Shown here: piece after piece, positions 8,409-16,676 of the stretch
Numbering within the stretch: the first letter of the stretch is position 1
Layout of the letters: each line of letters opens with the position of its first letter
NCBI GenBank assembly: GCA_947379975.1
Contig: CANCPF010000007.1
Span: 8,964-72,963, forward strand
DNA length: 64,000 nt
From: Methylophilaceae bacterium
GTDB lineage: Bacteria > Pseudomonadota > Gammaproteobacteria > Burkholderiales > Methylophilaceae
Reading direction: 5' to 3'
Notes under the pieces: model-generated
Told to the model about the DNA's origin: nothing
The model's input: only the letters and a program-made list of their open reading frames with translations
Databases searched by the model: none
Translations under genes and position numbers: made by a program

Positions 8409-8998
8409 GCGCTTGTGCTATTTAATGTAGAGGTATTCAAACTGAAAGGGACGGCTGTAATTGGAATGATAGGATATTTCCATTTCCAATTATCTGGATT
8501 TTCTGCTACAGGCAGCATGGTGATGCAATCCACTGGACAAGGCGCAAGACATAATTCGCAACCGGTACATTCAGAGGCGATAATCGTGTGCATGTGTTTT
8601 GCTGCGCCCAAAATTGCATCTACTGGACATGCTTGTATGCATAAAGTGCAGCCGATACAAGTCGCTTCATCAATAAATGCCACTGATTTTGGTTTAGGTG
8701 TGCCATGTTCTGCGTTGAGCGGTTTGTATTCTACACCCATCAAATCAGCCAAAGCATGCGCGCCAGCATCTCCACCTGGCGGACATTGATTAATATCCGC
8801 TTCGCCCGCGGCAATGGCAGTGGCGTATGGTTTACAGCCGGGATAGCCGCATTGTCCGCACTGCGTTTGTGGCAAGATTGCATCGATACGCGCGATTAAC
8901 GGGTCGCCCTCAACTTTGAATAGCAAGGCAGAAATACCTAATACGAGGCCAAGTGCAAGTGCAAGGCCAAGCATGATGTAAAGTGAAGTTAATAGCAT
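8405..8998 (-). CDS. rnfB: Electron transport complex subunit RnfB (iron-sulfur)
   Basis: This 197-residue protein has one N-terminal membrane helix, then a four-cysteine Fe-S domain (CGQCGYPGCKPYA...NQCPPGG, about residues 47-77) and a two-cluster ferredoxin domain (CIGCTLCIQACP and CTGCELCLAPCP). It passes electrons between ferredoxin and the RnfC/RnfA side of the complex. Its last four bases overlap the rnfC start, and rnfA ends 18 bp upstream. Confidence 0.96.
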   Translation of the reverse strand: MLLTSLYIMLGLALALGLVLGISALLFKVEGDPLIARIDAILPQTQCGQCGYPGCKPYATAIAAGEADINQCPPGGDAGAHALADLMGVEYKPLNAEHGTPKPKSVAFIDEATCIGCTLCIQACPVDAILGAAKHMHTIIASECTGCELCLAPCPVDCITMLPVAENPDNWKWKYPIIPITAVPFSLNTSTLNSTSA

Positions 8999-9016
8999 AG
9001 CGTTACAATTTAAAAG

Positions 9017-9610
9017 TTAGTATTTATCAAGACCAGCAAAGCCCATAAACGCTAAACTCATTAGCGCGGCGGTGACCATAGCAATTGCCGAACCTTTAAG
9101 CGTGACAGGAATATCCGCCGCTTCAAGTCGCTCACGCATCGATGCGAAGAGTATTAGTACCAGTGAAAAGCCAATTGCGCCGCCCATGCCAAATAACAAA
9201 GATTCTAGAAAGCTATGGCTGGCTTGTGCATTGAGTAGCGGAATACCTAATACCGCACAGTTGGTGGTAATTAGCGGTAAAAATATGCCAAGTGATTGAT
9301 ATAATGGTGGAAAGTTCTTTTCCATCACCATTTCAGTAAACTGTACTACACCAGCAATAATGACAATAAATGATAGTGTGCGTAGATATTCCAAGCCGTT
9401 AGGCTCAAGTAAGTAGTGATTTATACCCCAGCTTGTCATTGAGCCTATGCTCAACACAAAAGCCGTTGCGCCGGCCATGCCGATGGAGGCTTCTAGTTTT
9501 TTAGAAACACCCATGAACGGGCAAAGGCCAAGAATTTTAACTAACACGATGTTGTTAACAAACACGGTGCCAATTAAAATCATGATGTAATGATGAAAAT
9601 CAAAGGTCAT
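9017..9610 (-). CDS. rnfA: Electron transport complex subunit RnfA/RsxA
   Basis: This 197-residue membrane protein has six predicted helices. Family motifs are NNIVLVKILGLCPFMGVSKKLE, with the conserved GLCP, and the second-half NCAVLGIPLLN loop. I chose the ATG at 9610, because the codon at 9616 is TTG and known RnfA proteins begin MTxxxxxxxGTVFVNN. It is the first gene of the leftward rnfABCDGE-nth unit, so the promoter should lie in 9611-9901. Confidence 0.95.
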   Translation of the reverse strand: MTFDFHHYIMILIGTVFVNNIVLVKILGLCPFMGVSKKLEASIGMAGATAFVLSIGSMTSWGINHYLLEPNGLEYLRTLSFIVIIAGVVQFTEMVMEKNFPPLYQSLGIFLPLITTNCAVLGIPLLNAQASHSFLESLLFGMGGAIGFSLVLILFASMRERLEAADIPVTLKGSAIAMVTAALMSLAFMGFAGLDKY

Positions 9611-9901
9611 ATTCAAGATTTAATGCGATATGAAAAATTATATTATTAAGTGCGATTATACCTCTATTAATCGTCTTTAAGACCGGTCAAACTGATCAAA
9701 AGAAGTCACTTAAAAGTCTATAGACCGCACAATATAACGATTAGTTTTCCATAGGCTGTTTATCAGTGCGGAAGATTTCTTTCAATATGTAACCTCGAGA
9801 CTGCCTAGCTAGCGCGAGCTAGGTGAAAGTTTAAGTCTGCATATGTATATTTGCTTAGCTTTTAAGTTAAAATACAGGATTATGAATCGTTTAGGTTTGC
9901 T
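9611..9901. other. Divergent intergenic region rnfA / dapA
   Basis: No gene is apparent in these 291 bp. The region must hold the leftward rnf promoter and the rightward dapA promoter. The only strong structure is a hairpin at 9804-9823, CCTAGCT / AGCTAGG, with the loop AGCGCG. I cannot assign promoter boxes with confidence. Confidence 0.5.
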
Positions 9902-10777
9902 ATGTTGCAAGGTAGTTTAGTCGCTATTGTTACACCTATGTTTGAAGACGGCAGCTTGGATATTCCGTCTCTGAATGCGCTGATTGACTTTCATGTAGAG
10001 CAAGGCACCGATGGTATTGTGATTGTTGGTACGACCGGTGAGTCACCTACAGTTGATTTTGACGAACATTGTTTGCTCATTAAAACTGCGGTTAGCCAAG
10101 TCAATGGTCGAGTTCCGGTGATTGCTGGTACAGGCGCAAACTCAACCAAAGAGGCTATTTTACTCACGCAAAAAGCCAAAGAATTGGGCGTCGATGCCTG
10201 TTTGCTAGTAGCACCTTATTACAATAAACCCACGCAAGAAGGCTTATTTCAGCATTTTACCGCGATCGCTAATGCGGTAGATATTCCGCAAATATTGTAT
10301 AACGTGCCTGGTCGTACTGGCTGTGATATTAGCAATGACACTACGCTACGTCTAGCCGCGCATAAAAACATCGTTGGTATTAAAGATGCAACCGGGGGCA
10401 TTGAGCGTGGCACCGATTTGATCTTACGGGCGCCTACTGATTTTGCCGTGCTAAGTGGTGATGACGCGACTGCCATGAGTTTGATGTTGCTGGGTGGCAA
10501 AGGCGTTATTACCGTCACTGGCAATGTTGCACCTAAGTTAATGCACGAAATGTGTGTTGCGGCAATGGCTGGTGACGCTATTGCTGCGCGTAAAATTAAC
10601 GCCAAACTTTTCGGTTTACATCAAAAACTATTTGTAGAAGCCAATCCTATCCCAGTGAAATGGGTGCTGGTAGAAATGGGTTTGATTAAAACCGGTATTA
10701 GGTTGCCTATGGTGAATTTATCTGCGCAATATCATGATGTATTGCGTGGCGCTTGCAAACTTGCAAATATTTTATAA
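9902..10777 (+). CDS. dapA: 4-Hydroxy-tetrahydrodipicolinate synthase
   Basis: DapA condenses pyruvate with aspartate semialdehyde in lysine and diaminopimelate synthesis. The 291-residue protein shows the Schiff-base Lys161 (GIKDATGG), Tyr133 (ILYNVPGRTG), Thr44-Thr45 (VGTTGESPT) and Tyr107 (APYYNKPTQEG), all at E. coli-like positions. It is followed 49 bp later by bamC, the same pairing as the dapA-bamC (nlpB) unit of E. coli. Confidence 0.97.
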   Translation: MLQGSLVAIVTPMFEDGSLDIPSLNALIDFHVEQGTDGIVIVGTTGESPTVDFDEHCLLIKTAVSQVNGRVPVIAGTGANSTKEAILLTQKAKELGVDACLLVAPYYNKPTQEGLFQHFTAIANAVDIPQILYNVPGRTGCDISNDTTLRLAAHKNIVGIKDATGGIERGTDLILRAPTDFAVLSGDDATAMSLMLLGGKGVITVTGNVAPKLMHEMCVAAMAGDAIAARKINAKLFGLHQKLFVEANPIPVKWVLVEMGLIKTGIRLPMVNLSAQYHDVLRGACKLANIL

Positions 10778-10826
10778 AAACTGTTCTTAATAAAAGCTGT
10801 TATAAACGTCTGATAAAGAGGTCTGA

Positions 10827-12146
10827 ATGAAACAAACTAACATCAAGCCATATGCAACGACAAGTCGCGGAACTACAGACTGCGCAATTACAACTAGTAC
10901 GATTAAACGTGCAGCCATTGGCCTGTTGTTGGTCAGCAGTTTAGCCGCTTGCGATTCAATTCCGTTTATCAATAACACTCCGGATTACAAGGCTGCTAAT
11001 CGTACCAAGCCTTTGGAAGTGCCACCAGATTTAACGGCGAGCCCGGTCAGCGATGCTTATTCTATTCCTGGCAGCACAAGTTATTCTACTTACAGTCAAG
11101 CACAAGAAAACCAAGAAGTCGCTGCTGAGAAAATATTAACCTCACCTGAAGGAGTTAGGTTAGAAAAAGCCGGCGCGCAGCGTTGGCTTGTGGTTAATGC
11201 GCCAGCTGAAAAAATATGGCCAGTGATACGCGATTTTTGGACGGACATGGGTTTTGCGGTACGTGTAGAAAATCCGCAACTGGGCGTAATGGAAACTGAG
11301 TGGATTGACTCTGAAGCCATTAAGAAAGATGACTCAGGCAATATGGGTGATAAGTTTGATAAATGGCTAGATAAATTATCAGGTTTTGCAGATAAAAAGA
11401 AATTCCGCACCCGTTTAGACCGTGGTAATGAAGCCAATACCACTGAAATCTATATGACACATCGATCAGTATCTGGCGCGCCAGATGATGGTAAAAATAG
11501 AGTGCAAACACAGTTGGGTGAAATTGATACAGGCTACAAACTAGGTGCCAAAACTAACACTGAAATGGACGCTAGAGATGTTGAGCTGGATGATGAGCTG
11601 CTACGCCGTTTGATGGTTAAGTTAGGTGTTGAAGAGCAAAAATCTAAAGCGATTATTGCTGATGCCGTGACATTGAAGCGTGCTGAAGTGATTAAAGAAT
11701 CTGATGGTAGCGCAACTTTAGTGTTAAACGATCCATTTGACCGCGCATGGCGTCGTGTAGGCTTGGCGCTAGATAGAGTTGGTTTTGTTATTGAAGATAA
11801 AGATCGCTCTAACGGTGTGTTCTTTGTGCGTTACGCTGATGTAGATATTGATGACACGCCAGCGAAAAAGAAAGGTTTACTTGAAAGTTTGAAGTTCTGG
11901 GGCGATGATGATAAAAAATCAGCTGCAGCCGAGCCGAAAAAAGAAGAGAAAAGCATGGTTGAGAAACTTAAATTCTGGGGTACGGACGACAAACAAAAAA
12001 CCAACCCAGAAAAACAATATCGCATCAAAGTAGCGGAAGGCGATAAAGGCAATGCTGTGGTCACCGTGATTAATAAAGATGGCGCACGCGTACGCACAAC
12101 GACCGCGAATCGAATTGTTGCCTTAATGTACGAGCAATTAAAGTAA
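10827..12146 (+). CDS. bamC: Outer membrane assembly lipoprotein BamC
   Basis: BamC is an accessory lipoprotein of the beta-barrel assembly machine. The 439-residue protein has a lipobox (SLAAC, lipidated Cys42), then the unstructured BamD-binding segment (TPDYKAANRTKPLEVPPDLT) and two helix-grip domains. It is longer than usual (E. coli 344 residues), partly because of a charged low-complexity insert near residues 350-393 in which LKFWGDDDKK and LKFWGTDDKQ repeat. AGAGG upstream supports the ATG at 10827, which gives a long N-region before the hydrophobic signal core. Confidence 0.92.
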   Translation: MKQTNIKPYATTSRGTTDCAITTSTIKRAAIGLLLVSSLAACDSIPFINNTPDYKAANRTKPLEVPPDLTASPVSDAYSIPGSTSYSTYSQAQENQEVAAEKILTSPEGVRLEKAGAQRWLVVNAPAEKIWPVIRDFWTDMGFAVRVENPQLGVMETEWIDSEAIKKDDSGNMGDKFDKWLDKLSGFADKKKFRTRLDRGNEANTTEIYMTHRSVSGAPDDGKNRVQTQLGEIDTGYKLGAKTNTEMDARDVELDDELLRRLMVKLGVEEQKSKAIIADAVTLKRAEVIKESDGSATLVLNDPFDRAWRRVGLALDRVGFVIEDKDRSNGVFFVRYADVDIDDTPAKKKGLLESLKFWGDDDKKSAAAEPKKEEKSMVEKLKFWGTDDKQKTNPEKQYRIKVAEGDKGNAVVTVINKDGARVRTTTANRIVALMYEQLK

Positions 12147-12176
12147 CCTTATCAGTCAAAGTTAAGGGCTAACAAC

Positions 12177-12950
12177 ATGCGCTTTGCTTCACTGGGCAGT
12201 GGCAGTGCAGGCAATGCGCTGGTGGTTGAGGTTAAGCAGACTCGACTAATGTTAGATTGCGGTTTTAGTGTTAAAGAAACTAGTGCGAGATTAGCCAGAT
12301 TAAATCTTATGCCTGAAGATTTGTCTGGCATCGTTATTACGCATGAACATGATGACCACGCGGGCGGCGCATTTAAATTTGCCGCTAAGCATAACATTCC
12401 AGTATGGCTCACTTATGGCACGCTAAAAATGGTGGCGCGCTATCTACCTAATCAGCATGATTTGCAATTAAATGTAGTGGATAGCCATTGTTCTTTTGAT
12501 ATTGCTGACATTCAGGTGCAACCATATCCAGTGCCACACGATGCGCGTGAGCCTATTCAATGTGTTTTTTCTGATGGCATTCATAAGTTAGGCGTGCTAA
12601 CTGATGTGGGACGGGCGACACCTCATATTGAGGAAATGTTAACGGCTTGTGCTGCCTTGGTTCTTGAATGTAATCATGATGCCAGTATGCTACAAGCGGG
12701 GCCTTATAGTTGGTCACTCAAACAGCGGGTAGGTGGGGATTTGGGTCATTTAGAAAATTTAGCCTCAGCGAATTTGTTGTCCAAGTTGGATAACAGTCAC
12801 CTGCAGCACATTGTGGCAGCGCATTTGAGTGCTAAAAACAACACACCAATGCTGGCTAAGTCTGCTTTAGCCAAAGTATTAGGCTGTGAAAATAGTTGGA
12901 TTGGTGTTGCTGACCAATTGCTTGGTTTTGACTGGCGCGAGATTAATTAA
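12177..12950 (+). CDS. Metallo-beta-lactamase fold hydrolase (YycJ/WalJ-like)
   Basis: This 257-residue cytoplasmic protein has the N-terminal MRFASLGSGSAGN signature, the metal motif THEHDDHAGG (about residues 52-61) and later His/Asp motifs HDAREP, LTDVGRA and ECNHD. The family includes YycJ/WalJ, a predicted 5'-exonuclease acting in DNA repair. It is 30 bp downstream of bamC in the same direction, so it may be the third gene of the dapA unit. The exact substrate is unknown. Confidence 0.85.
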   Translation: MRFASLGSGSAGNALVVEVKQTRLMLDCGFSVKETSARLARLNLMPEDLSGIVITHEHDDHAGGAFKFAAKHNIPVWLTYGTLKMVARYLPNQHDLQLNVVDSHCSFDIADIQVQPYPVPHDAREPIQCVFSDGIHKLGVLTDVGRATPHIEEMLTACAALVLECNHDASMLQAGPYSWSLKQRVGGDLGHLENLASANLLSKLDNSHLQHIVAAHLSAKNNTPMLAKSALAKVLGCENSWIGVADQLLGFDWREIN

Positions 12951-13034
12951 TGGAAGTATAGATTGTGCTATTTATCATTTACAGAATGTTAGCATTAGAG
13001 TTAAAAGTTACAGCTTAAAGTGGATCTCTAAAAT

Positions 13035-13062
13035 AAAAAAGCCGACATATAGTCGGCTTTTT
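13035..13062. terminator. Bidirectional rho-independent terminator
   Basis: GCCGAC (13041-13046) and GTCGGC (13052-13057) form a stem around the loop ATATA. The stem is flanked by six A on the left and five T on the right, so it serves the MBL gene on the plus strand and the small lipoprotein gene ending at 13082 on the minus strand. Confidence 0.9.
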
Positions 13063-13081
13063 AGTTCTTACTAAAGGCTAA

Positions 13082-13273
13082 TTACTTAGCAGCTTCGGCA
13101 GGAGCAGCAGCTTCAGCAGCAGGTGCAGCAGCTTCAGCAGGAGCAGCAGCTTCAGCAGCAGGTGCAGCAGGAGCAGCAACTTCAGCAGCAGGAGCAGCAA
13201 CTTCAGCAGCTTTTTCGCCACAAGCAGTTAGAGCAAGAGCCAATAATGCAGCAAGTAAAAGTGAACGTGTCAT
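13082..13273 (-). CDS. Small Ala/Pro/Glu-repeat lipoprotein
   Basis: The 63-residue protein starts with a lipoprotein signal (SLLLAALLALALTAC, lipidated Cys18). The mature chain is almost entirely Ala, Pro and Glu in repeats of the AAPAEA/AAPAAE type. The DNA is a degenerate repeat of GCAGCTTCAGCAG-like units, so its length may vary by slippage. Similar Ala-rich small lipoproteins occur in many Methylophilaceae and Burkholderiales; no function is known. It is a lone gene with a terminator immediately after it. Confidence 0.75.
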   Translation of the reverse strand: MTRSLLLAALLALALTACGEKAAEVAAPAAEVAAPAAPAAEAAAPAEAAAPAAEAAAPAEAAK

Positions 13274-13619
13274 GTTTAATCCTTAAGAGTTTAACTAGTT
13301 AAAAAAACTTTTACGGTATTTGATTGAAAGTTTTATCTAATAATCTATACCGAGTGACGCAAATTTTACCAGTAATTTTAAAAAAAACCCAGCTAAAAAC
13401 TTAGATAACTAGTAAAAAGTTGCACTAAATTTAAAATGAATGTCTATTTTTAGTCAAAAATGAAAATTTAAAGCAGATTTTTTAAAAATGACATTCTTAT
13501 GAAATTGATTAACCCCGTTATAAATCTTGTTTTTCGTATAATTGCATTTTTAAAATTTTACTTAACATCATTAAATATGCTATTTTTATCATAATTAAGC
13601 CTTACATTTAAACGATTGA
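13274..13619. other. AT-rich intergenic region
   Basis: These 346 bp are very AT-rich, with long A and T runs and no open frame that looks coding. The leftward promoter of the small lipoprotein should lie at its left end; the right end is the 3' flank of the cupin gene. No clear hairpin or promoter was recognised. Confidence 0.5.
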
Positions 13620-14816
13620 CTAATTCATTGTTAAATATCCAGCTACGTACCAATCGTAAAGTTGTTTTGATAGTAACTGATCTTGCTCGACTTTATTCGC
13701 TATGTCGCTAGCTAACAAGTGGCGCTTATCCGCAAGTGTTTTGAGTAACTCTGCTGAATCACCTGTAAATGATACTGTTTCGCCGTTCACGAAAAATGTT
13801 GTGATTGAGGTGTTGCAAAAAAACAGCATTTGGCTTTTTAGGTCTAAGGCAATACCCAATTTAGCTAATTTATCACTAAAACTTTTTATCGATATTTTCT
13901 TATTGGCATCAAATACTACATCAGCTTTGGGATCTGATAAATAAGTCCCAAGAAATTCAGCGACCAATTCATCTGACCATTTTATTTTTTGTAAGTCCAG
14001 GCTGACTTTATTCACCATAGCACCGCTAATTTCTGCAGCATGATTTTGTAGTGTTAAATCAGCATCTTGATAGATGCCTGGTAAAATAATTTGATCTTGA
14101 TTTAATTTATCCTGCATAAACCCTAAAAATTCGCTGGCGAGTTCCTGGTTTTTAGGTGCGCGAAACCCGATTGAATAGGTCATGCAATCGGTTTTTCCCT
14201 CAGACACAGCAATCCCCCAGTGCGCAAGGTGCGGCGGTAAGTAAAGCATGTCGCCAGCCTCTAATAGCCATTCCTGAGCCGTGTCAAAGTTCTGCAATAT
14301 GCGTAGTGGCGCGCCCTCAATTAAGCTTAAGTCAGTTTGTTCGCTAATGCGCCATAAGCGCCGGCCTTGGCCTTGTAGTAAAAATACATCATAACTATCA
14401 AAATGTGGCCCTACACCACCGCCATCTGGCGCGTAACTGACCATTAAATCATCCAGCCTTGCATGTGGGATGAAATCAAATTGCTGTAATAACTCTGCGG
14501 CTTCAGGTAGGTAATGATTCACACTTTGCACTAATAAAGTCCAATTATGCTGTGCTGATGGTTTTTGTGGCAAGCGTGCAAAATCATCATCGTCAAATGG
14601 TCCGTGGCTGGCATGCCATTTTCCATTGATGTATTCTACAATGCGCGATTGCACATCATCTTCGCAGGCTAAACCAGCAAGCTCTTCTGGGCTTAATAAA
14701 CCTTGAAAATCAGAGATTGCATTTTTGATTAGCAAAGGTTTTTTTTGCCAATACTCAGCTAAAAATTCTGCGGCTGTTAAGCCGCCTAGTAATTGCAGTG
14801 CTTGATTTTTTGCCAT
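13620..14816 (-). CDS. Cupin-type 2-oxoglutarate/Fe(II) oxygenase, ribosomal protein hydroxylase (RoxA/YcfD-like)
   Basis: This roughly 398-residue JmjC/cupin protein begins with the LGGLTAAEFLAEYWQKKPLLIKNA signature. The iron triad is visible as HFDSYDVF (His and Asp, about residues 150-152) and HLAHWGIAV (about His 213-216). In E. coli, YcfD/RoxA hydroxylates an arginine of ribosomal protein L16. I prefer the ATG at 14816; a TTG nine bases upstream is in frame but adds nothing conserved. It stands alone, divergent from pyrD. Confidence 0.87.
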   Translation of the reverse strand: MAKNQALQLLGGLTAAEFLAEYWQKKPLLIKNAISDFQGLLSPEELAGLACEDDVQSRIVEYINGKWHASHGPFDDDDFARLPQKPSAQHNWTLLVQSVNHYLPEAAELLQQFDFIPHARLDDLMVSYAPDGGGVGPHFDSYDVFLLQGQGRRLWRISEQTDLSLIEGAPLRILQNFDTAQEWLLEAGDMLYLPPHLAHWGIAVSEGKTDCMTYSIGFRAPKNQELASEFLGFMQDKLNQDQIILPGIYQDADLTLQNHAAEISGAMVNKVSLDLQKIKWSDELVAEFLGTYLSDPKADVVFDANKKISIKSFSDKLAKLGIALDLKSQMLFFCNTSITTFFVNGETVSFTGDSAELLKTLADKRHLLASDIANKVEQDQLLSKQLYDWYVAGYLTMN

Positions 14817-14994
14817 GGGATTCAATTTAATAGATGCGAATGATACAAGTGACTATTATGCCACCGCCTTCGCTTGCTTGCTAACAAGTTACAGTGCTCA
14901 GCCCAGTAAAAATAAACTTTGTCGCGCGACTATAAAATAGATAATTGCCTGCTTCGCATCGACGATAAAATCCATTTTGCAGTAAAATACCGCT

Positions 14995-16026
14995 ATGAAT
15001 ATTTACTCACTGGCAAAACCTTTGCTGTTTCAGTTTGATGCTGAAACAGCCCACGACCTTACTTTAAAAAGCCTTAAGTTTGCCAAGCAAGCTGGACTTC
15101 TGAATCTATATCCCAAAGCGCCAACTTGCCAACCACGGCAAATAATGGGGCTTAATTTTCCTAATCCGGTAGGCTTAGCGGCAGGCTTGGATAAAAATGG
15201 TGCTGTCATAGATGGTTTGGCAGCCTTAGGGTTTGGTTTTATTGAAATTGGAACCGTTACTCCAAGGCCGCAACCAGGTAATTCTAAGCCGCGCTTATTT
15301 AGAATTAAGGAAGCGCTTGGTATCGTGAATCGCTTTGGCTTTAATAATCTGGGTGTAGATAATTTGCTTGAAAACGTAAAGGCAGCGCAATATAAAGGCC
15401 TGACCGCCGGCCAAATACTAGGCATAAACATTGGTAAGAATTTTGATACACCGATGGAAAATGCCGTCGATGATTATTTGATTTGTATGCGAAAAGTGTA
15501 TGCCTACGCCAGTTATATCACGGTCAATATTTCATCACCAAACACCAAAAATCTACGTGCATTGCAAGAGAAATCTGCCTTGTCTGCTTTGCTGTCTAGC
15601 CTTAAGTTAGAGCAAGCTAAATTAGCCGAGCAACACGGACGTTATGTACCTATGACACTTAAAATTGCGCCAGATTTGGACCGTGAGCAGATTAACGAAA
15701 TTGCTGATTTGTTAATGGAACATAAAATAGATGGTGTAATCGCCACCAATACTACACTTTCACGCGATTTGGTGCAGGGCATGGAACACGCCGATGAAGC
15801 TGGCGGCTTATCTGGTGCGCCGTTGCGTGAAAAATCGACTTTGGTAATACAGCAGCTTTCTCAACGATTACAGGGTACATTGCCTATTATAGGCGTTGGC
15901 GGTATTTTAAGCGGTGCCGATGCCGTAGAGAAAATTGCAGCAGGCGCAGATTTGGTTCAAGTGTACAGCGGCCTGATTTATAAAGGTCCAAAATTAGTTC
16001 ATGATATTTGCCAAACATTAGGCTAG
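14995..16026 (+). CDS. pyrD: Dihydroorotate dehydrogenase (quinone), class 2
   Basis: PyrD oxidises dihydroorotate to orotate with quinone as acceptor, at the inner membrane. The 343-residue protein has the amphipathic class-2 N-terminus (MNIYSLAKPLLFQFDAE), the FMN-site GLAAGLDKNG, the catalytic serine region VNISSPNTKNLR and the C-terminal GVGGILSGADA / VQVYSGLIYKGP. The length matches class 2 enzymes (about 336). Confidence 0.97.
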   Translation: MNIYSLAKPLLFQFDAETAHDLTLKSLKFAKQAGLLNLYPKAPTCQPRQIMGLNFPNPVGLAAGLDKNGAVIDGLAALGFGFIEIGTVTPRPQPGNSKPRLFRIKEALGIVNRFGFNNLGVDNLLENVKAAQYKGLTAGQILGINIGKNFDTPMENAVDDYLICMRKVYAYASYITVNISSPNTKNLRALQEKSALSALLSSLKLEQAKLAEQHGRYVPMTLKIAPDLDREQINEIADLLMEHKIDGVIATNTTLSRDLVQGMEHADEAGGLSGAPLREKSTLVIQQLSQRLQGTLPIIGVGGILSGADAVEKIAAGADLVQVYSGLIYKGPKLVHDICQTLG

Positions 16027-16031
16027 CTTTA

Positions 16032-16667
16032 ATGCCGCTACCGATCCTTTATTCTTACCGCCGCTGTCCATATGCCATGCGGGCAAGAATGGCGATTAAA
16101 TATGCGAATATCAGTGTGGATATTCGAGACATAGCGCTAAAAGAAAAGCCTGCAGAAATGTTAATAGCTTCACCTAAAGGCACTGTGCCAGTGTTAGTTT
16201 TGCAGGATGGACAGGTACTTGAGCAAAGTCTGGATATTATGTATTGGGCATTGCAGCAGCGTGACATCGATGGCTGGCTAACTGCCGATAAGCCATTGAC
16301 GCAGCGTATAATTGCTGAAAATGATGGAAGTTTTAAACAGGCTTTAGATAAATACAAATATGCGATTCGTTTCCCTGAGCAATCAGTTGAATTTTACAGA
16401 GCGCAAGCCGAAGTATTTTTGCAAAAGCTTGAGCGGTTATTAGCGAAGTCTGTATTTTTGTTAGGTGATAAAGTCAGCCTGGCCGACATTGCACTTTTCC
16501 CGTTTATTCGGCAGTTTTCTGGCGTTGATCCGGTTTGGTTTGAAGCGGCTGCTTATCTTAAATTAAAGGCTTGGTTAAAACAGTTAGTCGATTCAGATTT
16601 ATTTGTCGACATCATGCAAAAACGGCCAACTTACGCAGGTAAGCAGGCCGTTTTGATTGCTGATTAA
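16032..16667 (+). CDS. Glutathione S-transferase fold protein
   Basis: The 211-residue protein begins MPLPILYSYRRCPYAMRARMAI, a thioredoxin-like N-domain with a CPYA active-site motif, followed by an all-helical GST C-domain (LGDKVSLADIALFPFIRQF). The ATG at 16032 lies 5 bp after the pyrD stop; the frame is open further upstream but only through a TTG within pyrD. The single-cysteine CPYA suggests a glutaredoxin-like or omega-type GST. The substrate is unknown. Confidence 0.82.
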   Translation: MPLPILYSYRRCPYAMRARMAIKYANISVDIRDIALKEKPAEMLIASPKGTVPVLVLQDGQVLEQSLDIMYWALQQRDIDGWLTADKPLTQRIIAENDGSFKQALDKYKYAIRFPEQSVEFYRAQAEVFLQKLERLLAKSVFLLGDKVSLADIALFPFIRQFSGVDPVWFEAAAYLKLKAWLKQLVDSDLFVDIMQKRPTYAGKQAVLIAD

Positions 16668-16676
16668 AGTAGGGCG

